Assembly: GCA_049322355.1 (NCBI GenBank)
Contig: JBMORG010000027.1
Span: 310,001 to 374,000 of the forward strand
Origin: 0-14-0-80-60-11 sp049322355
Lineage (GTDB): Bacteria; Desulfobacterota; Desulfobaccia; Desulfobaccales; 0-14-0-80-60-11
Direction of reading: 5' to 3'
Length of the DNA: 64,000 nucleotides
In this document: one piece after another, positions 25,092-33,767 of the stretch
Layout: each line of letters opens with the position of its first letter
Numbering within the stretch: position 1 is the stretch's first letter
Notes under the pieces: model-generated
Told to the model about the DNA's origin: nothing
The model's input: only the letters and a program-made list of their open reading frames with translations
Database searches by the model: none
Program-made: the position numbers and the translations under genes

Positions 25092-26297
25092 TTATCCCCA
25101 CATCCTCCCCGGCTGGACCGTCTGGGGCACCGGCCCCTGCTGGGCCATGAGTTGGAAGTAGATGCCCGCGTCTTCCACCGCGCCCACCAGGGTAAGGCCC
25201 ACCAGCTTGCCCTCCCGGTAGGCCAGGCGGCGATAATTGCTCCGGGTGAGATTGAATTCGGTGACGATCTCACAGTCTTCGGTGTCTTGGGGGCCTAAAC
25301 CCCCGGTGATGATGTGGAAGCCCCGCAGGGACAGGCTGTTTTGGGGCAGTAGGCCGTCATAGGTGAGGTTAACTCCGGCCAGGTTAGCCCCGGCCACCCG
25401 TCCCTGGGCCACCGCGGCGGGCCAGATGTGGTAGCCGGCGCGCTTTTTGGTCAGGAGATGAAACGGATAAGCGCAGTCACCCGCGGCAAAGATGTCGGGG
25501 TCATTGGTGCCGCAAAGCTGATCCACCGGGATGCCTTCGGGCCCGGCCAGGCCGGTGCCCGCCAGGAATTCCACATTCGGGGCCACGCCGATGGAAAAAA
25601 GCACTGCTTGGCAGGGAAGTTCCCGGCCCTCGTTCAGGGTGAGGGCGCGAACCCGGCCACCCTCCCCCCAGACGGCTTCGGGCCAGGAATGGTAAATGAT
25701 GTCAATGCCCATGCGGGTTAGGGCCGCATGGAGCATGGCGGCGGCGCTTGGGTCCAGGACCCGGGATAGGGGCTGGGACCCCCGGGCCACCAGGATCACT
25801 TTTAAACCTCGCCGGGCCAGGGCATCCGCGGTCTTCAGGCCTACTGCGCCCGCGCCCACCACGACGACTTGGCCGGTGGGCGGGAGGCCAGCTTCCAGCC
25901 GCTGCCAGTCGGCCAGGGTGCGCAGAGTGTAAACGCCGGATAGGTCCTCTCCCTTGATTCCCAGGAGGCGGGGCCGGGCCCCGGAGGTGATGAGCAGGCG
26001 GTCATAGCCGATGACCCGACCGCCCAGGAGGTGCACGTTGTGGCCCTCAGGGTCCACCCGGGTTACGGGTTCCCCCAGGACCGGCTCCAGGCCCCACTCC
26101 TTAAAATAGTCCTGGCCCTTCAGCCAGACCTTATCCCGGGAGACCTCTCCGCTCAAGAGATAAGTCAGCAAGGGGCGGCTGTACAGGGGTTGGGCTTCTT
26201 CGCTGATCACGGTGATGGGGCTTGACGGCGCGTAGCGCCGGAGCGTTTCCGCAGCCTTGCACCCCGCGGCGCTGGCCCCGATAATCACGTAGCGCAT
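25092..26297 (-). CDS. FAD-dependent NAD(P)H oxidoreductase
   Basis: 401 aa, two Rossmann folds: FAD-binding VIIGASAAGCKAAETL at the N-terminus, NAD-binding VVVVGAGAVGLKTADALARRG around 145-165, and the closing FAD motif DIFAAGDCA. It resembles NADH:rubredoxin/nitrite reductase-type flavoproteins with a C-terminal dimer-like domain. With the CooF-like ferredoxin it would make a small electron-transfer unit. Confidence 0.85.
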   Translation of the reverse strand: MRYVIIGASAAGCKAAETLRRYAPSSPITVISEEAQPLYSRPLLTYLLSGEVSRDKVWLKGQDYFKEWGLEPVLGEPVTRVDPEGHNVHLLGGRVIGYDRLLITSGARPRLLGIKGEDLSGVYTLRTLADWQRLEAGLPPTGQVVVVGAGAVGLKTADALARRGLKVILVARGSQPLSRVLDPSAAAMLHAALTRMGIDIIYHSWPEAVWGEGGRVRALTLNEGRELPCQAVLFSIGVAPNVEFLAGTGLAGPEGIPVDQLCGTNDPDIFAAGDCAYPFHLLTKKRAGYHIWPAAVAQGRVAGANLAGVNLTYDGLLPQNSLSLRGFHIITGGLGPQDTEDCEIVTEFNLTRSNYRRLAYREGKLVGLTLVGAVEDAGIYFQLMAQQGPVPQTVQPGRMWG

Positions 26298-26623
26298 TCT
26301 TCATCATACCGCAGTTTGCCGGCATCTGGAAAGAAAAATAGGCGGGGCTTTCCGGTCTTGCAGAAATCCGGGACTTATAGTAGGTTTTGCGATAATAAAG
26401 GGTCAAATTTTTATTTAAAGCAATGACCGCAAAGGGGCGGGTTTAAAACCCGCCCCTACAAGGTTGCGGTTTAGCCCATCTTAAACTGTCGGCGTAAGAA
26501 GGGAAAAATTCTCTCCCATTGATGGGGGAGGGTTAGGATGGGGGTGAAATTCGCAGCTTGAACCAAATTTTCCCCTGAAAATTTTTATAGAGTTCATCAA
26601 AATTTAATCATGGAGGAATGCCA
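26298..26623. other. Intergenic region with repeats
   Basis: Holds AGGGGCGGGTTTAAAACCCG..., a 25-nt palindrome (26433-26457), and a 43-nt degenerate repeat (26509-26551) related to 11772-11814. Promoter for purH not obvious. GGAGG at 26612-26616 serves the ATG at 26624. Confidence 0.6.
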
Positions 26624-27226
26624 ATGAAACCCATATCCCGGGCCTTGATGAGCGTTACCGATAAGAGCGGCTTGGCGGAATTCGCCAAATTCCTGGCGGG
26701 TTACCAGATCGAAATCCTGTCCACCGGAGGCACCGCCAAGCTTTTGCGGGACAACGGCGTACCCGTGGTGGAGGTCTCCGAATTCACCGGCTTCCCCGAG
26801 ATGCTGGACGGCCGTGTAAAAACCCTGCACCCCAAGATCCACGGCGGCATTCTGGGGCGCCGGGACTTGGTTAGCCACCAGGAGCAAATGGCCGCCCACG
26901 GCATCAAACCCATCGATATGGTGGTGGTCAATCTCTACCAGTTCGAGCAGGCCATCGCCAAGCCCGGCTGCACCCTGGAGGACGCCATCGAAAATATCGA
27001 CATCGGCGGCCCTACGTTGCTGCGGGCTTCAGCCAAAAACTACCAGGCCGTGACCGTGGTGGTGGACCCGGCGGATTATCCCCATATCATGAACGAAATG
27101 AAGCTGAACAAGGGCGCCACCAATATCGGCACCCGCTTTAATCTGGCCCGGAAGGTCTTCAAACTGACCCACGAATACGACGGGGCCATTTACCGCTATC
27201 TAATGGAAAAGGGGCTGGCCTGCTAA
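26624..27226 (+). CDS. purH: IMP cyclohydrolase, stand-alone PurH N-terminal domain
   Basis: 200 aa covering only the MGS-like IMP cyclohydrolase half of PurH: ALMSVTDKSGLAEFAKFL, STGGTAKLL, EMLDGRVKTLHPKIHGGIL and NIDIGGPTLLRASAKNY are complete. No AICAR transformylase half follows, so the last-but-one purine step must come from another gene. The ATG 26624 is 7 nt after GGAGG; the ATG at 26618 would be too close. Confidence 0.92.
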   Translation: MKPISRALMSVTDKSGLAEFAKFLAGYQIEILSTGGTAKLLRDNGVPVVEVSEFTGFPEMLDGRVKTLHPKIHGGILGRRDLVSHQEQMAAHGIKPIDMVVVNLYQFEQAIAKPGCTLEDAIENIDIGGPTLLRASAKNYQAVTVVVDPADYPHIMNEMKLNKGATNIGTRFNLARKVFKLTHEYDGAIYRYLMEKGLAC

Positions 27227-27595
27227 ATGGGGTCCCCACCCGCCACCATCACCATGAGCCGGGGCCGCCGGATCGATCTGAGCGGCCCCCAATATTATCA
27301 GGACCTGCTCACCGGCATCGCTATGGAAATCCTCAACGAGCTGTCGGAACTGGAAAAGCTGGACCTGAACACCATAGGCGACGACGCCATGGAGCAGGTG
27401 GTAAGTATCACCCAGATCCGGCTGCTCAACGAGCTGTATTACGGTTTAGGGCAGTTGCGGGCCCAAGGGATGGAGTTGGACGTGAAGCGGGCCATCCAGG
27501 ACCTCCGGGATATCTGGAACCGTTACATCGACAGCACCAACCGGCCCGAGACCTTGAAATTCCAAGTGGAGCCGGATGAGGAGCAGGTGCAGTAG
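27227..27595 (+). CDS. Unknown protein coupled to IMP cyclohydrolase
   Basis: 122 aa (or about 113 from the internal ATG 27254), mostly helical and acidic: GIAMEILNELSELEKLDLNTIGDD, QIRLLNELYYGLGQL. Its ATG follows the purH TAA directly. No family recognised; the position suggests a purine-related or regulatory partner. Confidence 0.6.
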   Translation: MGSPPATITMSRGRRIDLSGPQYYQDLLTGIAMEILNELSELEKLDLNTIGDDAMEQVVSITQIRLLNELYYGLGQLRAQGMELDVKRAIQDLRDIWNRYIDSTNRPETLKFQVEPDEEQVQ

Positions 27596-27682
27596 GCAGG
27601 GGTCAGGGATTAGGGCCTCCGTGCCCGCCATTATATTAAGGTAATGGTGTGCAGGGCGCTACGCAAAACTGATCCCTGGTCC

Positions 27683-29188
27683 CTAATCCCTGCTCTTAAG
27701 CGCTTCGGCCTTGTGGTAATGCATCCCGATGTCCCGGCGCAGGGCCAGGCGGTTGCCGTTATCATCCTCCCGGGGAATCACCCGAATCTTGCCATTATCG
27801 AAAGCATTGAGCAATTTTTGACGCAGGGTCTCGGCGGCCTGCCCTATGGTCTGGTTGGCCTTGACGGTGGCGTTGGCCAGCAAGTATGCCACCCGGGAGC
27901 CGTCGGATTTGAACACTCCATCAGCATAATCCATGGCCGACGGGATGATGGTGATCTTCTTTTTGTCGAAATACTCCAAATCCATTTCCACCACTTCGCC
28001 CTTGGTCAGGGACCAGGGGTAGCCCTTCTGTTGCTTGGGGCCGCCGGGGCCGGTCACCAGGGCGATGCACAGGGAGATCTGGTCGGATCGCACCTCCGGG
28101 GTAACTTCCTGGAGGTTGCCGTCCGCCATGGCCTTGACCAGAGCCCCCAGGTTGCGGAGCCGTTTCACCACGGGCTGAAACTCCGGTTCCCCAGGGCGGA
28201 TGTTGATTTCGCATACCCGGATGGCCGTGGGCTGAAAATTGCCGTCAAAGGACACGAAACAGCCGGGATAGAGCACGCAGGGACGCAGGACGCCCTTCGC
28301 TTTAAGGCTGCCGATAAGGGGCCGGGCCAGGGTGGCGTCGGCCAATTCCAGCAAGGCGGGGGATTCCATGGGGTGGGGCGAAATGGAGCCCATGCCGCCG
28401 GTAATGGGGTTGTCCAGCCCCGGCGGACGCTCGAAGCGCTCCGGGTAGTCCATGGCGGTGGGCAGGATTTGATAATGGCCGGTTTTATCCACCAGTATGG
28501 TGAAGCTGATCTCAGCCCCGGACATGCGGGCTTCGATGAGCAGAGGCCAGGGAGATTTTTTGCCGCAAAACTGGGTATAGGAATCCTTGTAGTCTTTCAT
28601 CAGGACATCGTAGACGTCTTTAATGTCCCAGGTGTTGAGAATAACCCGGGCGCCCTTGCCCCCGGCGCTGTAAGGATACTTTAAGACCGCGCCGCCGAAC
28701 TCGTGGATATAAGTCAGGCAGGTGGCCAGCACTGCAGGATAATCCCGGGCCTCAACTTCGTTCCAGGCCGGGGCTACCGGAATTCCTGCTTTCTCGCAGA
28801 AGCGCTTACAGGCGATCTTGTCGGCTTCGATCTCTGCCCCGTGGCTATCCGTTCCAATAATGCGGTCACCGAAGCCGGCCTCAATCACCCGGTCCACCAA
28901 GCCCTCAAAAAGCAGGCCTTCAGGCATGACCAGGGCCGCGTCCAGGGCTTCGTCCCGAAAGGCCCGGGTCAGGGCTGCGGCGTAGGCCGGGGCCGAATTA
29001 TCAGGCACCGGGATAAAGTCGATGGGCCAACCCAGTTTTTGGGCAAAGGGCTCCATGGCGCCGGTGCCTTTGACTACAACGCCTCGATAGGCCCCGGGAT
29101 AGAGCTCGCTCATGGCGCGGCTGGTCTCCAGGGCGGACAGCAGGGTCCTGCCGTCGGTTCCCACAAAACCGATTTTCATTTCCCTCAT
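27683..29188 (-). CDS. PurD-like ATP-grasp ligase
   Basis: 501 aa with an N-terminal pre-ATP-grasp Rossmann domain (IGFVGTDGRTLLSALE), an ATP-grasp core (AVLKYPYSAGGKGARVI, PWPLLIEARMSGAEISFTIL, NPITGGMGSISPH) and VCEINIRPGEPEFQ near the Mg site. This order and the GGMG motif resemble phosphoribosylamine-glycine ligase, but it is longer and divergent, so a different substrate is possible. Start could also be ATG 29179. Convergent with the purH pair. Confidence 0.7.
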   Translation of the reverse strand: MREMKIGFVGTDGRTLLSALETSRAMSELYPGAYRGVVVKGTGAMEPFAQKLGWPIDFIPVPDNSAPAYAAALTRAFRDEALDAALVMPEGLLFEGLVDRVIEAGFGDRIIGTDSHGAEIEADKIACKRFCEKAGIPVAPAWNEVEARDYPAVLATCLTYIHEFGGAVLKYPYSAGGKGARVILNTWDIKDVYDVLMKDYKDSYTQFCGKKSPWPLLIEARMSGAEISFTILVDKTGHYQILPTAMDYPERFERPPGLDNPITGGMGSISPHPMESPALLELADATLARPLIGSLKAKGVLRPCVLYPGCFVSFDGNFQPTAIRVCEINIRPGEPEFQPVVKRLRNLGALVKAMADGNLQEVTPEVRSDQISLCIALVTGPGGPKQQKGYPWSLTKGEVVEMDLEYFDKKKITIIPSAMDYADGVFKSDGSRVAYLLANATVKANQTIGQAAETLRQKLLNAFDNGKIRVIPREDDNGNRLALRRDIGMHYHKAEALKSRD

Positions 29189-29313
29189 AGCGCTGCTCTG
29201 CCCTTATATAGTTTCAAATGAAACGTCATCATATCCCATCTCTGGCGGGCAAATCCATCAAAATCGATCCGGCTCCTGGGAGCAAAGTTTTTATTACCAA
29301 GAATGTTAAATAG

Positions 29314-29343
29314 TTGATATTGAACGCACACCTGCGGCATAAT
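29314..29343 (+). promoter_or_regulatory. Possible promoter of the GYD gene
   Basis: TTGATA (29314-29319), an 18-nt spacer and CATAAT (29338-29343) precede the GYD ORF by about 43 nt. Confidence 0.45.
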
Positions 29344-29385
29344 GGAGGACCTTAAGGAGATTCATCATCAAAAGGAGGCCGGGAA

Positions 29386-29679
29386 ATGGCAACATTTGTG
29401 GTATTGGCCAAATGGACGGAAAAGAGTCTTACCGCTTTTAAGGATGCACCCGGAGCGGCCGAAGAGTTTAAGAAAGCCGCCGCGGCTATGGGGGTGCAAA
29501 TCAAGGGCTGGTATGTATTGATGGGGCAATACGATGAGATGTGCATCTTTGATGCTCCTAATGCTGAAACCGTAGCCAAACTTATCCTCCCCTTTAGAGA
29601 AAAATACGGTGGCCAGACCGAGACCCTGCAGGCTTTCAGCGAAGCCGAAGCTATGGGCCTTTTTGCCGGCCTGAAATAA
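29386..29679 (+). CDS. GYD domain protein
   Basis: 97 aa, GYD family (PF08734): FVVLAKWTEKSLTAFKDAPG, KGWYVLMGQYDEMCIFDAPNAETVAKLIL. Ferredoxin-like small fold of unknown function. AAAGGAGG precedes the ATG and a strong terminator follows, so it is a single-gene unit. Confidence 0.88.
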   Translation: MATFVVLAKWTEKSLTAFKDAPGAAEEFKKAAAAMGVQIKGWYVLMGQYDEMCIFDAPNAETVAKLILPFREKYGGQTETLQAFSEAEAMGLFAGLK

Positions 29680-29699
29680 ACAATTTTTAACCCGCCTGC

Positions 29700-29723
29700 A
29701 GCGGCCTACGGGCCGCTTTTTTT
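29700..29723 (+). terminator. Terminator of the GYD gene
   Basis: A 7-bp stem AGCGGCC/GGCCGCT closed by a TACG tetraloop (stable C-UNCG-G type) followed by seven T residues. Confidence 0.88.
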
Positions 29724-29777
29724 GCCGCTTTCTTGGCCTGATGGCTGTGATAAGATGCATGGCAGCGGAGGAAAGCC

Positions 29778-30383
29778 ATGGAAGAACAGGTAAGTATTGC
29801 AGGCGAGGGGGTCACCCTGGAAGGGGTTTTGGGGCCGGGCACTATGCCTGGAGGGGTAATCATCACTCATCCCCACCCCCTGTTCGGGGGCAGCATGGCC
29901 AACAACGTGGTGTGGACGGCTGCGCGGGCCTTCGGGGAGCGGGGGATGGCCGCGCTGCGGTTCAACTTTCGGGGGGTGGGGCGCAGCACCGGGACTTATG
30001 GCAACGGCGTGGAGGAAGTGAAAGATGTGGCCGCAGCCCTGGCATTTCTGAAATCCCGGACATCCGGGCCTTATTATGTCGTGGGCTATTCCTTCGGGGC
30101 CTCCGTGGCGGGCCGGGCGCTGCTTCAGGGGCTGGAGGTGAACGGGGCCATTTTCATTTCGCCACCCATCGCCTTCATGGACTTGAGCTTCCTGCCGCAG
30201 GTACCGGGGCTCAAGCTCATCGCGGTGGGGGACCGGGATGACCTCTGTCCCTTGGAGAGCTTGGAGGCCCTGATGGCGGAAAGCCGGACGCCACCTGCGA
30301 TTAAGGTTATCCAGGGCACCGACCATTTTTGGGGGGGCGCCGAAGAAGAGCTGTTCCGGGTGTTGCGGGATTTTCCTATATAG
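29778..30383 (+). CDS. Alpha/beta-fold hydrolase
   Basis: 201 aa. Nucleophile elbow GYSFGAS (S105), oxyanion region HPHPLFGGSMANN at 31-43, FNFRGVGRSTG at 62-72, acidic GDRDD at 151-155 and His in GTDHFW (H183). This is the small dienelactone-hydrolase-like/YqfP-type family of unknown substrate, without signal peptide. Confidence 0.85.
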   Translation: MEEQVSIAGEGVTLEGVLGPGTMPGGVIITHPHPLFGGSMANNVVWTAARAFGERGMAALRFNFRGVGRSTGTYGNGVEEVKDVAAALAFLKSRTSGPYYVVGYSFGASVAGRALLQGLEVNGAIFISPPIAFMDLSFLPQVPGLKLIAVGDRDDLCPLESLEALMAESRTPPAIKVIQGTDHFWGGAEEELFRVLRDFPI

Positions 30384-30544
30384 ATGGGAGCGGCAATATA
30401 GGTCCGTCCCTGCAAACCCTTGGTTTCAATTACCCATAAATATTTCCCCTGCCAGGACTCCAGGAGGTGGCACTTGAGGCCGGCGGCAGTCCCTCCAGGC
30501 TTGGATTGGAATGAACTTGTTAATAGATCCGTATCAGTCAGGGG

Positions 30545-30694
30545 CTGCTTGGGCAAAGTGAAGAAGAACGTAGCTAACTGGCCCTCTTCGCTTGCCACCC
30601 ACATGTGGCCGTTGTGCGCGTCGATGATGCGTTTCACGATGGAAAGTCCTAACTTCAGCCCAGTTTCCCTACCGGCGCTTTTGCTCCTTCCTAT
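30545..30694 (-). pseudogene. Remnant of a histidine kinase ATPase domain
   Basis: The minus strand encodes a 50-residue stretch GRETGLKLGLSIVKRIIDAH... then ...FFFTLPK, which matches the G-box end of a HATPase_c domain (GLGLaIvk...F.f.LP). An in-frame TAG stands immediately upstream and no N-terminal part exists nearby, so only the C-terminal end of a sensor kinase survives. The frame continues antisense into the hydrolase gene without meaning. Confidence 0.6.
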
Positions 30695-31215
30695 CTAAGG
30701 CTAACCCTGATAGTATCACCAAGGATAAGGTAACATGCCAGGTTCGCCCAGGGGCAATCTCGATCTGGCGTGGGACAAAATGGATATATCCCAAAAGCTA
30801 GTGAAACTGGAGGCGGAGGATACCAAGACTTCACAACCACGGGCAGTCTTCCTTTGCGATCTGGCTTATGATATATTGAAATGGCCTGGAAGAGTCAGAT
30901 TTCTTGATCATAACCGGCTCTTCACATAACGGGGAAAACCATTTAAGTAGATCAAGAAGGCATTTACAAACCAACATCCGGAAAGCGGGGCTGCCCCAGC
31001 CGGTGAAACGAAGCTTTGAGGGTATAATCCCGCATCGATGTTACAACGGTAAGACACCATAAATGCTGATGATACCTAAGATGCTTATCGCCGTTTGGAT
31101 AAATTGCATAATCAGGAGCGGGCCCAGATTGTAGGCCGGATAAAAAAGTGCCCCCATGGTGCTCCTGACGACAGAAGTTGGAAGCCTACGATTGTAAGTA
31201 GTTGTTATTAATTGC
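30695..31215. other. Non-coding stretch upstream of selC
   Basis: Short frames at 30735-30929 (plus) and 31041-31232 (minus, hydrophobic) are present, but without convincing binding sites or family features. Probably decayed DNA plus the selC promoter. Confidence 0.45.
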
Positions 31216-31313
31216 GGAAGTGCGAGGTTCACTGGTGGGGCCCCCGGACTTCAAATCCGGTGTACCGTCTGAGGAAGGCGGTAGGTGGGTTCGATTCCCA
31301 TGCACTTCCGCCA
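31216..31313 (+). tRNA. selC: tRNA-Sec (UCA)
   Basis: An 8-bp acceptor GGAAGTGC/GCACTTCC, anticodon stem CCGGA/TCCGG with loop CTTCAAA giving TCA, a long variable arm (about 31263-31284), discriminator G at 31310 and encoded CCA at 31311-31313. Total 95 nt plus CCA. Shows the organism inserts selenocysteine at UGA; selA/B/D and selenoprotein genes are not in the window. Confidence 0.95.
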
Positions 31314-31969
31314 ACAATTTGCGGGTTTCAGGGTCATTTTAGATGGCCCTCTTTATTTTCTGGTGTGCACATAGTGTGCACCAATTCAGATTGGAGGCGG
31401 AAAATCATCCTGGCAGGTGAGGATACGCCTCGAAATAAATTGCGGCTGGACACCAAAGAAAGGATGACCTGCACTGACCGTACCCATGCCCGAGCTACCC
31501 GGTTGCCGGTTGCCTGTGTCACCCGCCTTCCTCTTCTTTGATCTGCTGCTCTTGAAATATCTGACCGGCCCCCCTGACCCCTCCCTGGTCCTTAACCTTT
31601 TATCTTATCCTTTTCCCCGGCCCCAGGTCAGCAGCCTTGCCACCACCCTGCCAGCGCAGCGCCGCCAGCGCCAGAAGGAAGAACGTATACGCTTGACCCA
31701 TGCTCCCAGCGCCCACCACCCCCCTCCATTCGTACCCCTCTTCCCAGACCCAGAGGCAAAACCGGAGACGGGGCTCCTGTACCCCCCCCCGATTAATATG
31801 ATTGGTCTGGAAATTTTATGATTTTTCGGTCGTGACCGATTATTTTGGTTCCACAGACTTGGAATATTTACCCTCCGAATTTTTTTTAAAATTCATTCCT
31901 CCTTATGGAACATAGGGGATTTATAAGATATCCAGGAGTTCACGCCCTAACGCCGATAAAGAGGTCTCT
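31314..31969. other. Non-coding border of the accessory island
   Basis: Between selC and the first island gene. A 111-codon frame at 31486-31821 is Pro-rich and looks non-coding. GTGCACATAGTGTGCAC at 31365-31381 is a short palindrome. I find no integrase. This is the classic place for an attachment site, but no copy of the selC 3' end was found in the window. Confidence 0.45.
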
Positions 31970-32230
31970 ATGCCCGAAAGTCAGAAACTCCACGTTCAAC
32001 CTCAGGGTGCTCCCGTTTTTTCAAAACCTGCAAGGTCCCGGAAGGTGACCAAGGATGGCATGGTGCCGGTGTGCAGCTGGTGCAAAAAGATTCGAGACGT
32101 CGATGGCAATTGGCTGACTATTGAGGCCTTCTTGCATAAGTATTTTGGAATGGTTTGCACCCATACCATCTGCGAGGACTGCCGTGACCAGCACTATCCA
32201 GAATGTTCAGAGACCAGGAGTTGTGGCTAA
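31970..32230 (+). CDS. Small CxxC zinc-binding-like protein (sensor-kinase-linker type)
   Basis: 86 aa. MVPVCSWCKKIRDVDGNWLTIEAFL and HTICEDCRDQ match the four-Cys segment (CxxCkkIRD..G.W..lE......H.iCp.C) usually found inside PAS sensor kinases and response regulators. Here it stands alone without any signalling domain. GAGG precedes the ATG. Confidence 0.65.
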   Translation: MPESQKLHVQPQGAPVFSKPARSRKVTKDGMVPVCSWCKKIRDVDGNWLTIEAFLHKYFGMVCTHTICEDCRDQHYPECSETRSCG

Positions 32231-32276
32231 GATCAATGACTATCAGCCCAAGCCAGGGTATGGCAGAGGGAAAGTC

Positions 32277-32696
32277 ATGAAGAGAGTCATCATCCCGATG
32301 CTTCTGCTGGCATACCTGGGCATGGGGAACCATGTGGTTTATGCCCGGGAAAAAGAAATCAAAATTTACAATCGAGACTATGAATATGAAATGAAGGTGG
32401 AAGGCAACCGGGTCGTCGACAAAAATTACAAGACCAAATATCACCTCGAGGGAAACAAGATCTATGACAACAATTACCGGTACCAGGGCAAGATTGAAGG
32501 AAACAAGATCTATGACAACAATTACCGGTACCAGGGCAAGATTGAAGGAAACAAGATCTATGACAACAATTACCGGTACCAGGGCAAGATTGAAGGAAAC
32601 AAGATCTATGACAACAATTACCGGTACCAGGGCAAAATAGAGGGCGATAAGGTTTACGACAAAGATTACCGCCTAAAATATCATCTCAAGAAATGA
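32277..32696 (+). CDS. Secreted protein made of 16-residue repeats
   Basis: 139 aa. A signal peptide (about 1-23, LLLAYLGMGNHVVYA) is followed by seven 16-aa repeats of the pattern EGNKIYDNNYRYQGKI, the middle four nearly identical. Each unit has alternating charged and aromatic residues and could form a stack of beta strands (solenoid-like). ATG 32277 has AGAGGG upstream. No family recognised. Confidence 0.7.
   Translation: MKRVIIPMLLLAYLGMGNHVVYAREKEIKIYNRDYEYEMKVEGNRVVDKNYKTKYHLEGNKIYDNNYRYQGKIEGNKIYDNNYRYQGKIEGNKIYDNNYRYQGKIEGNKIYDNNYRYQGKIEGDKVYDKDYRLKYHLKK
32451..32642 (+). repeat. Four tandem 48-bp coding repeats
   Basis: Units start at 32451, 32499, 32547 and 32595, with GGAAACAAGATCTATGACAA at the head of each. 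They are almost identical at nucleotide level, including third positions, which points to recent copy-number expansion. Not CRISPR: no spacers. Confidence 0.95.
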
Positions 32697-32739
32697 GAAG
32701 GGAGGGCTTATTAGGGAATTACTCAGGGATTATCTTAAG

Positions 32740-33699
32740 GTGCTGGAACTGGGGCCGTGTGCGACTCACCAGAATATGGCCGTGTTTCCCGTTTTTGCTG
32801 AAACGTCTGCCTCATCCCGGTATCTCTCCTTGGATGAGGCTCTTGAAGGTAGGTTCATTGAGATCACCGAGGTGAGCGAAGCAGGTGACGTCCCGAATCT
32901 CAAAGTCAAAAACAAGGCGGAAATCGCCATCCTGATTCTCGCCGGAGAAGAACTGGTGGGGGCTAAGCAAAACCGGATCGTCAATGCCACCTTCTTAATT
33001 GGTGGCGGCCGTGTAGTAAATATCCCGGTTTCATGTGTTGAGCAAGGTCGCTGGCGCTATCGGGGTAAGGAATTCGGCAGTAGCAAACGCATGGGCTCCC
33101 CGAACCTTCGGAAAGGGGTGCACGAAGATGTTTTACACTGCCTGGGGGCAGGGATGGGCTTCAGGGCTAACCAAGGCCGGGTCTGGGATGAAGTCGCGGC
33201 CAAATCAACCCGGATGAGTGTGCGTTCAGAAACTGGCGCCATGTCGGACATCTTTGAGTCTTACGAGGATAAGCTCAAAGCCTACACCGAGAAATTCTCC
33301 CAGGCCGAAAATCAAAAAGGCATTCTGGTGACGATCAATGACGAGATCGTTGGCCTCGAGATCTTTGATTCCCCCGCCAGTTTGGGCAAATATTTTGAAA
33401 AAATGATCCACAGCTATGCCCTGGACGCTATCGACCTGGCAGGTCAAAAACCCTCAGGCCGGCATGAGAGACGTGCCCCCCAGATGTGGCTTGAGGAGTT
33501 AAGCGAACTGCCATTGATGACGCAACCTTCCCTGGATTTGGGTCAGGATGCGCGCCTTGAGAATGACAGGGTCATCGGTTCCGGCCTTCTGAGCGAAGGG
33601 CAGATGTTGTACCTTTCGGTGTTCGCCAAAGGTGATGAGCAGGGAAAAGTGAACACCAGGATGGCGCAGGCCAGCAGGAGGGGTTCGATGGCCAGGTAG
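32740..33699 (+). CDS. ARPP-1 (DUF6569-type) domain protein
   Basis: 319 aa. Signature VFPVFAETSASSRYLSLDEAL, ILAGEELVGAKQNRIVNATFL and IPVSCVEQGRWRY match the ARPP-1 family (ARG and rhodanese-phosphatase-superfamily-associated), which occurs in bacterial conflict and stress contexts. GTG 32740 is the first ordinary start, but family-like sequence (RELLRDYLKVLEL) continues upstream to an ATT at 32710, 3 nt after GGAGGG, so a rare AUU start is possible. Confidence 0.7.
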   Translation: MLELGPCATHQNMAVFPVFAETSASSRYLSLDEALEGRFIEITEVSEAGDVPNLKVKNKAEIAILILAGEELVGAKQNRIVNATFLIGGGRVVNIPVSCVEQGRWRYRGKEFGSSKRMGSPNLRKGVHEDVLHCLGAGMGFRANQGRVWDEVAAKSTRMSVRSETGAMSDIFESYEDKLKAYTEKFSQAENQKGILVTINDEIVGLEIFDSPASLGKYFEKMIHSYALDAIDLAGQKPSGRHERRAPQMWLEELSELPLMTQPSLDLGQDARLENDRVIGSGLLSEGQMLYLSVFAKGDEQGKVNTRMAQASRRGSMAR

Positions 33700-33767
33700 A
33701 AATAGGTGGAAGGTGGGGCCGCTGTGATTAAACCGAGCGGCCCTTGTAAGGCCTGCAGGCAAAGATA

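Noticed and set aside
27644..28684. 346-codon plus-strand frame over the PurD-like gene
   Set aside because: Antisense shadow; the minus-strand gene has clear ATP-grasp motifs.
30735..30929. 64-codon frame before selC
   Set aside because: No binding site or recognisable features.
31486..31821. 111-codon Pro-rich frame after selC
   Set aside because: No binding site, low-complexity composition, nothing protein-like.
32451..32642. CRISPR-like regular repeats
   Set aside because: Units are contiguous, without spacers, and lie in frame inside a protein gene.
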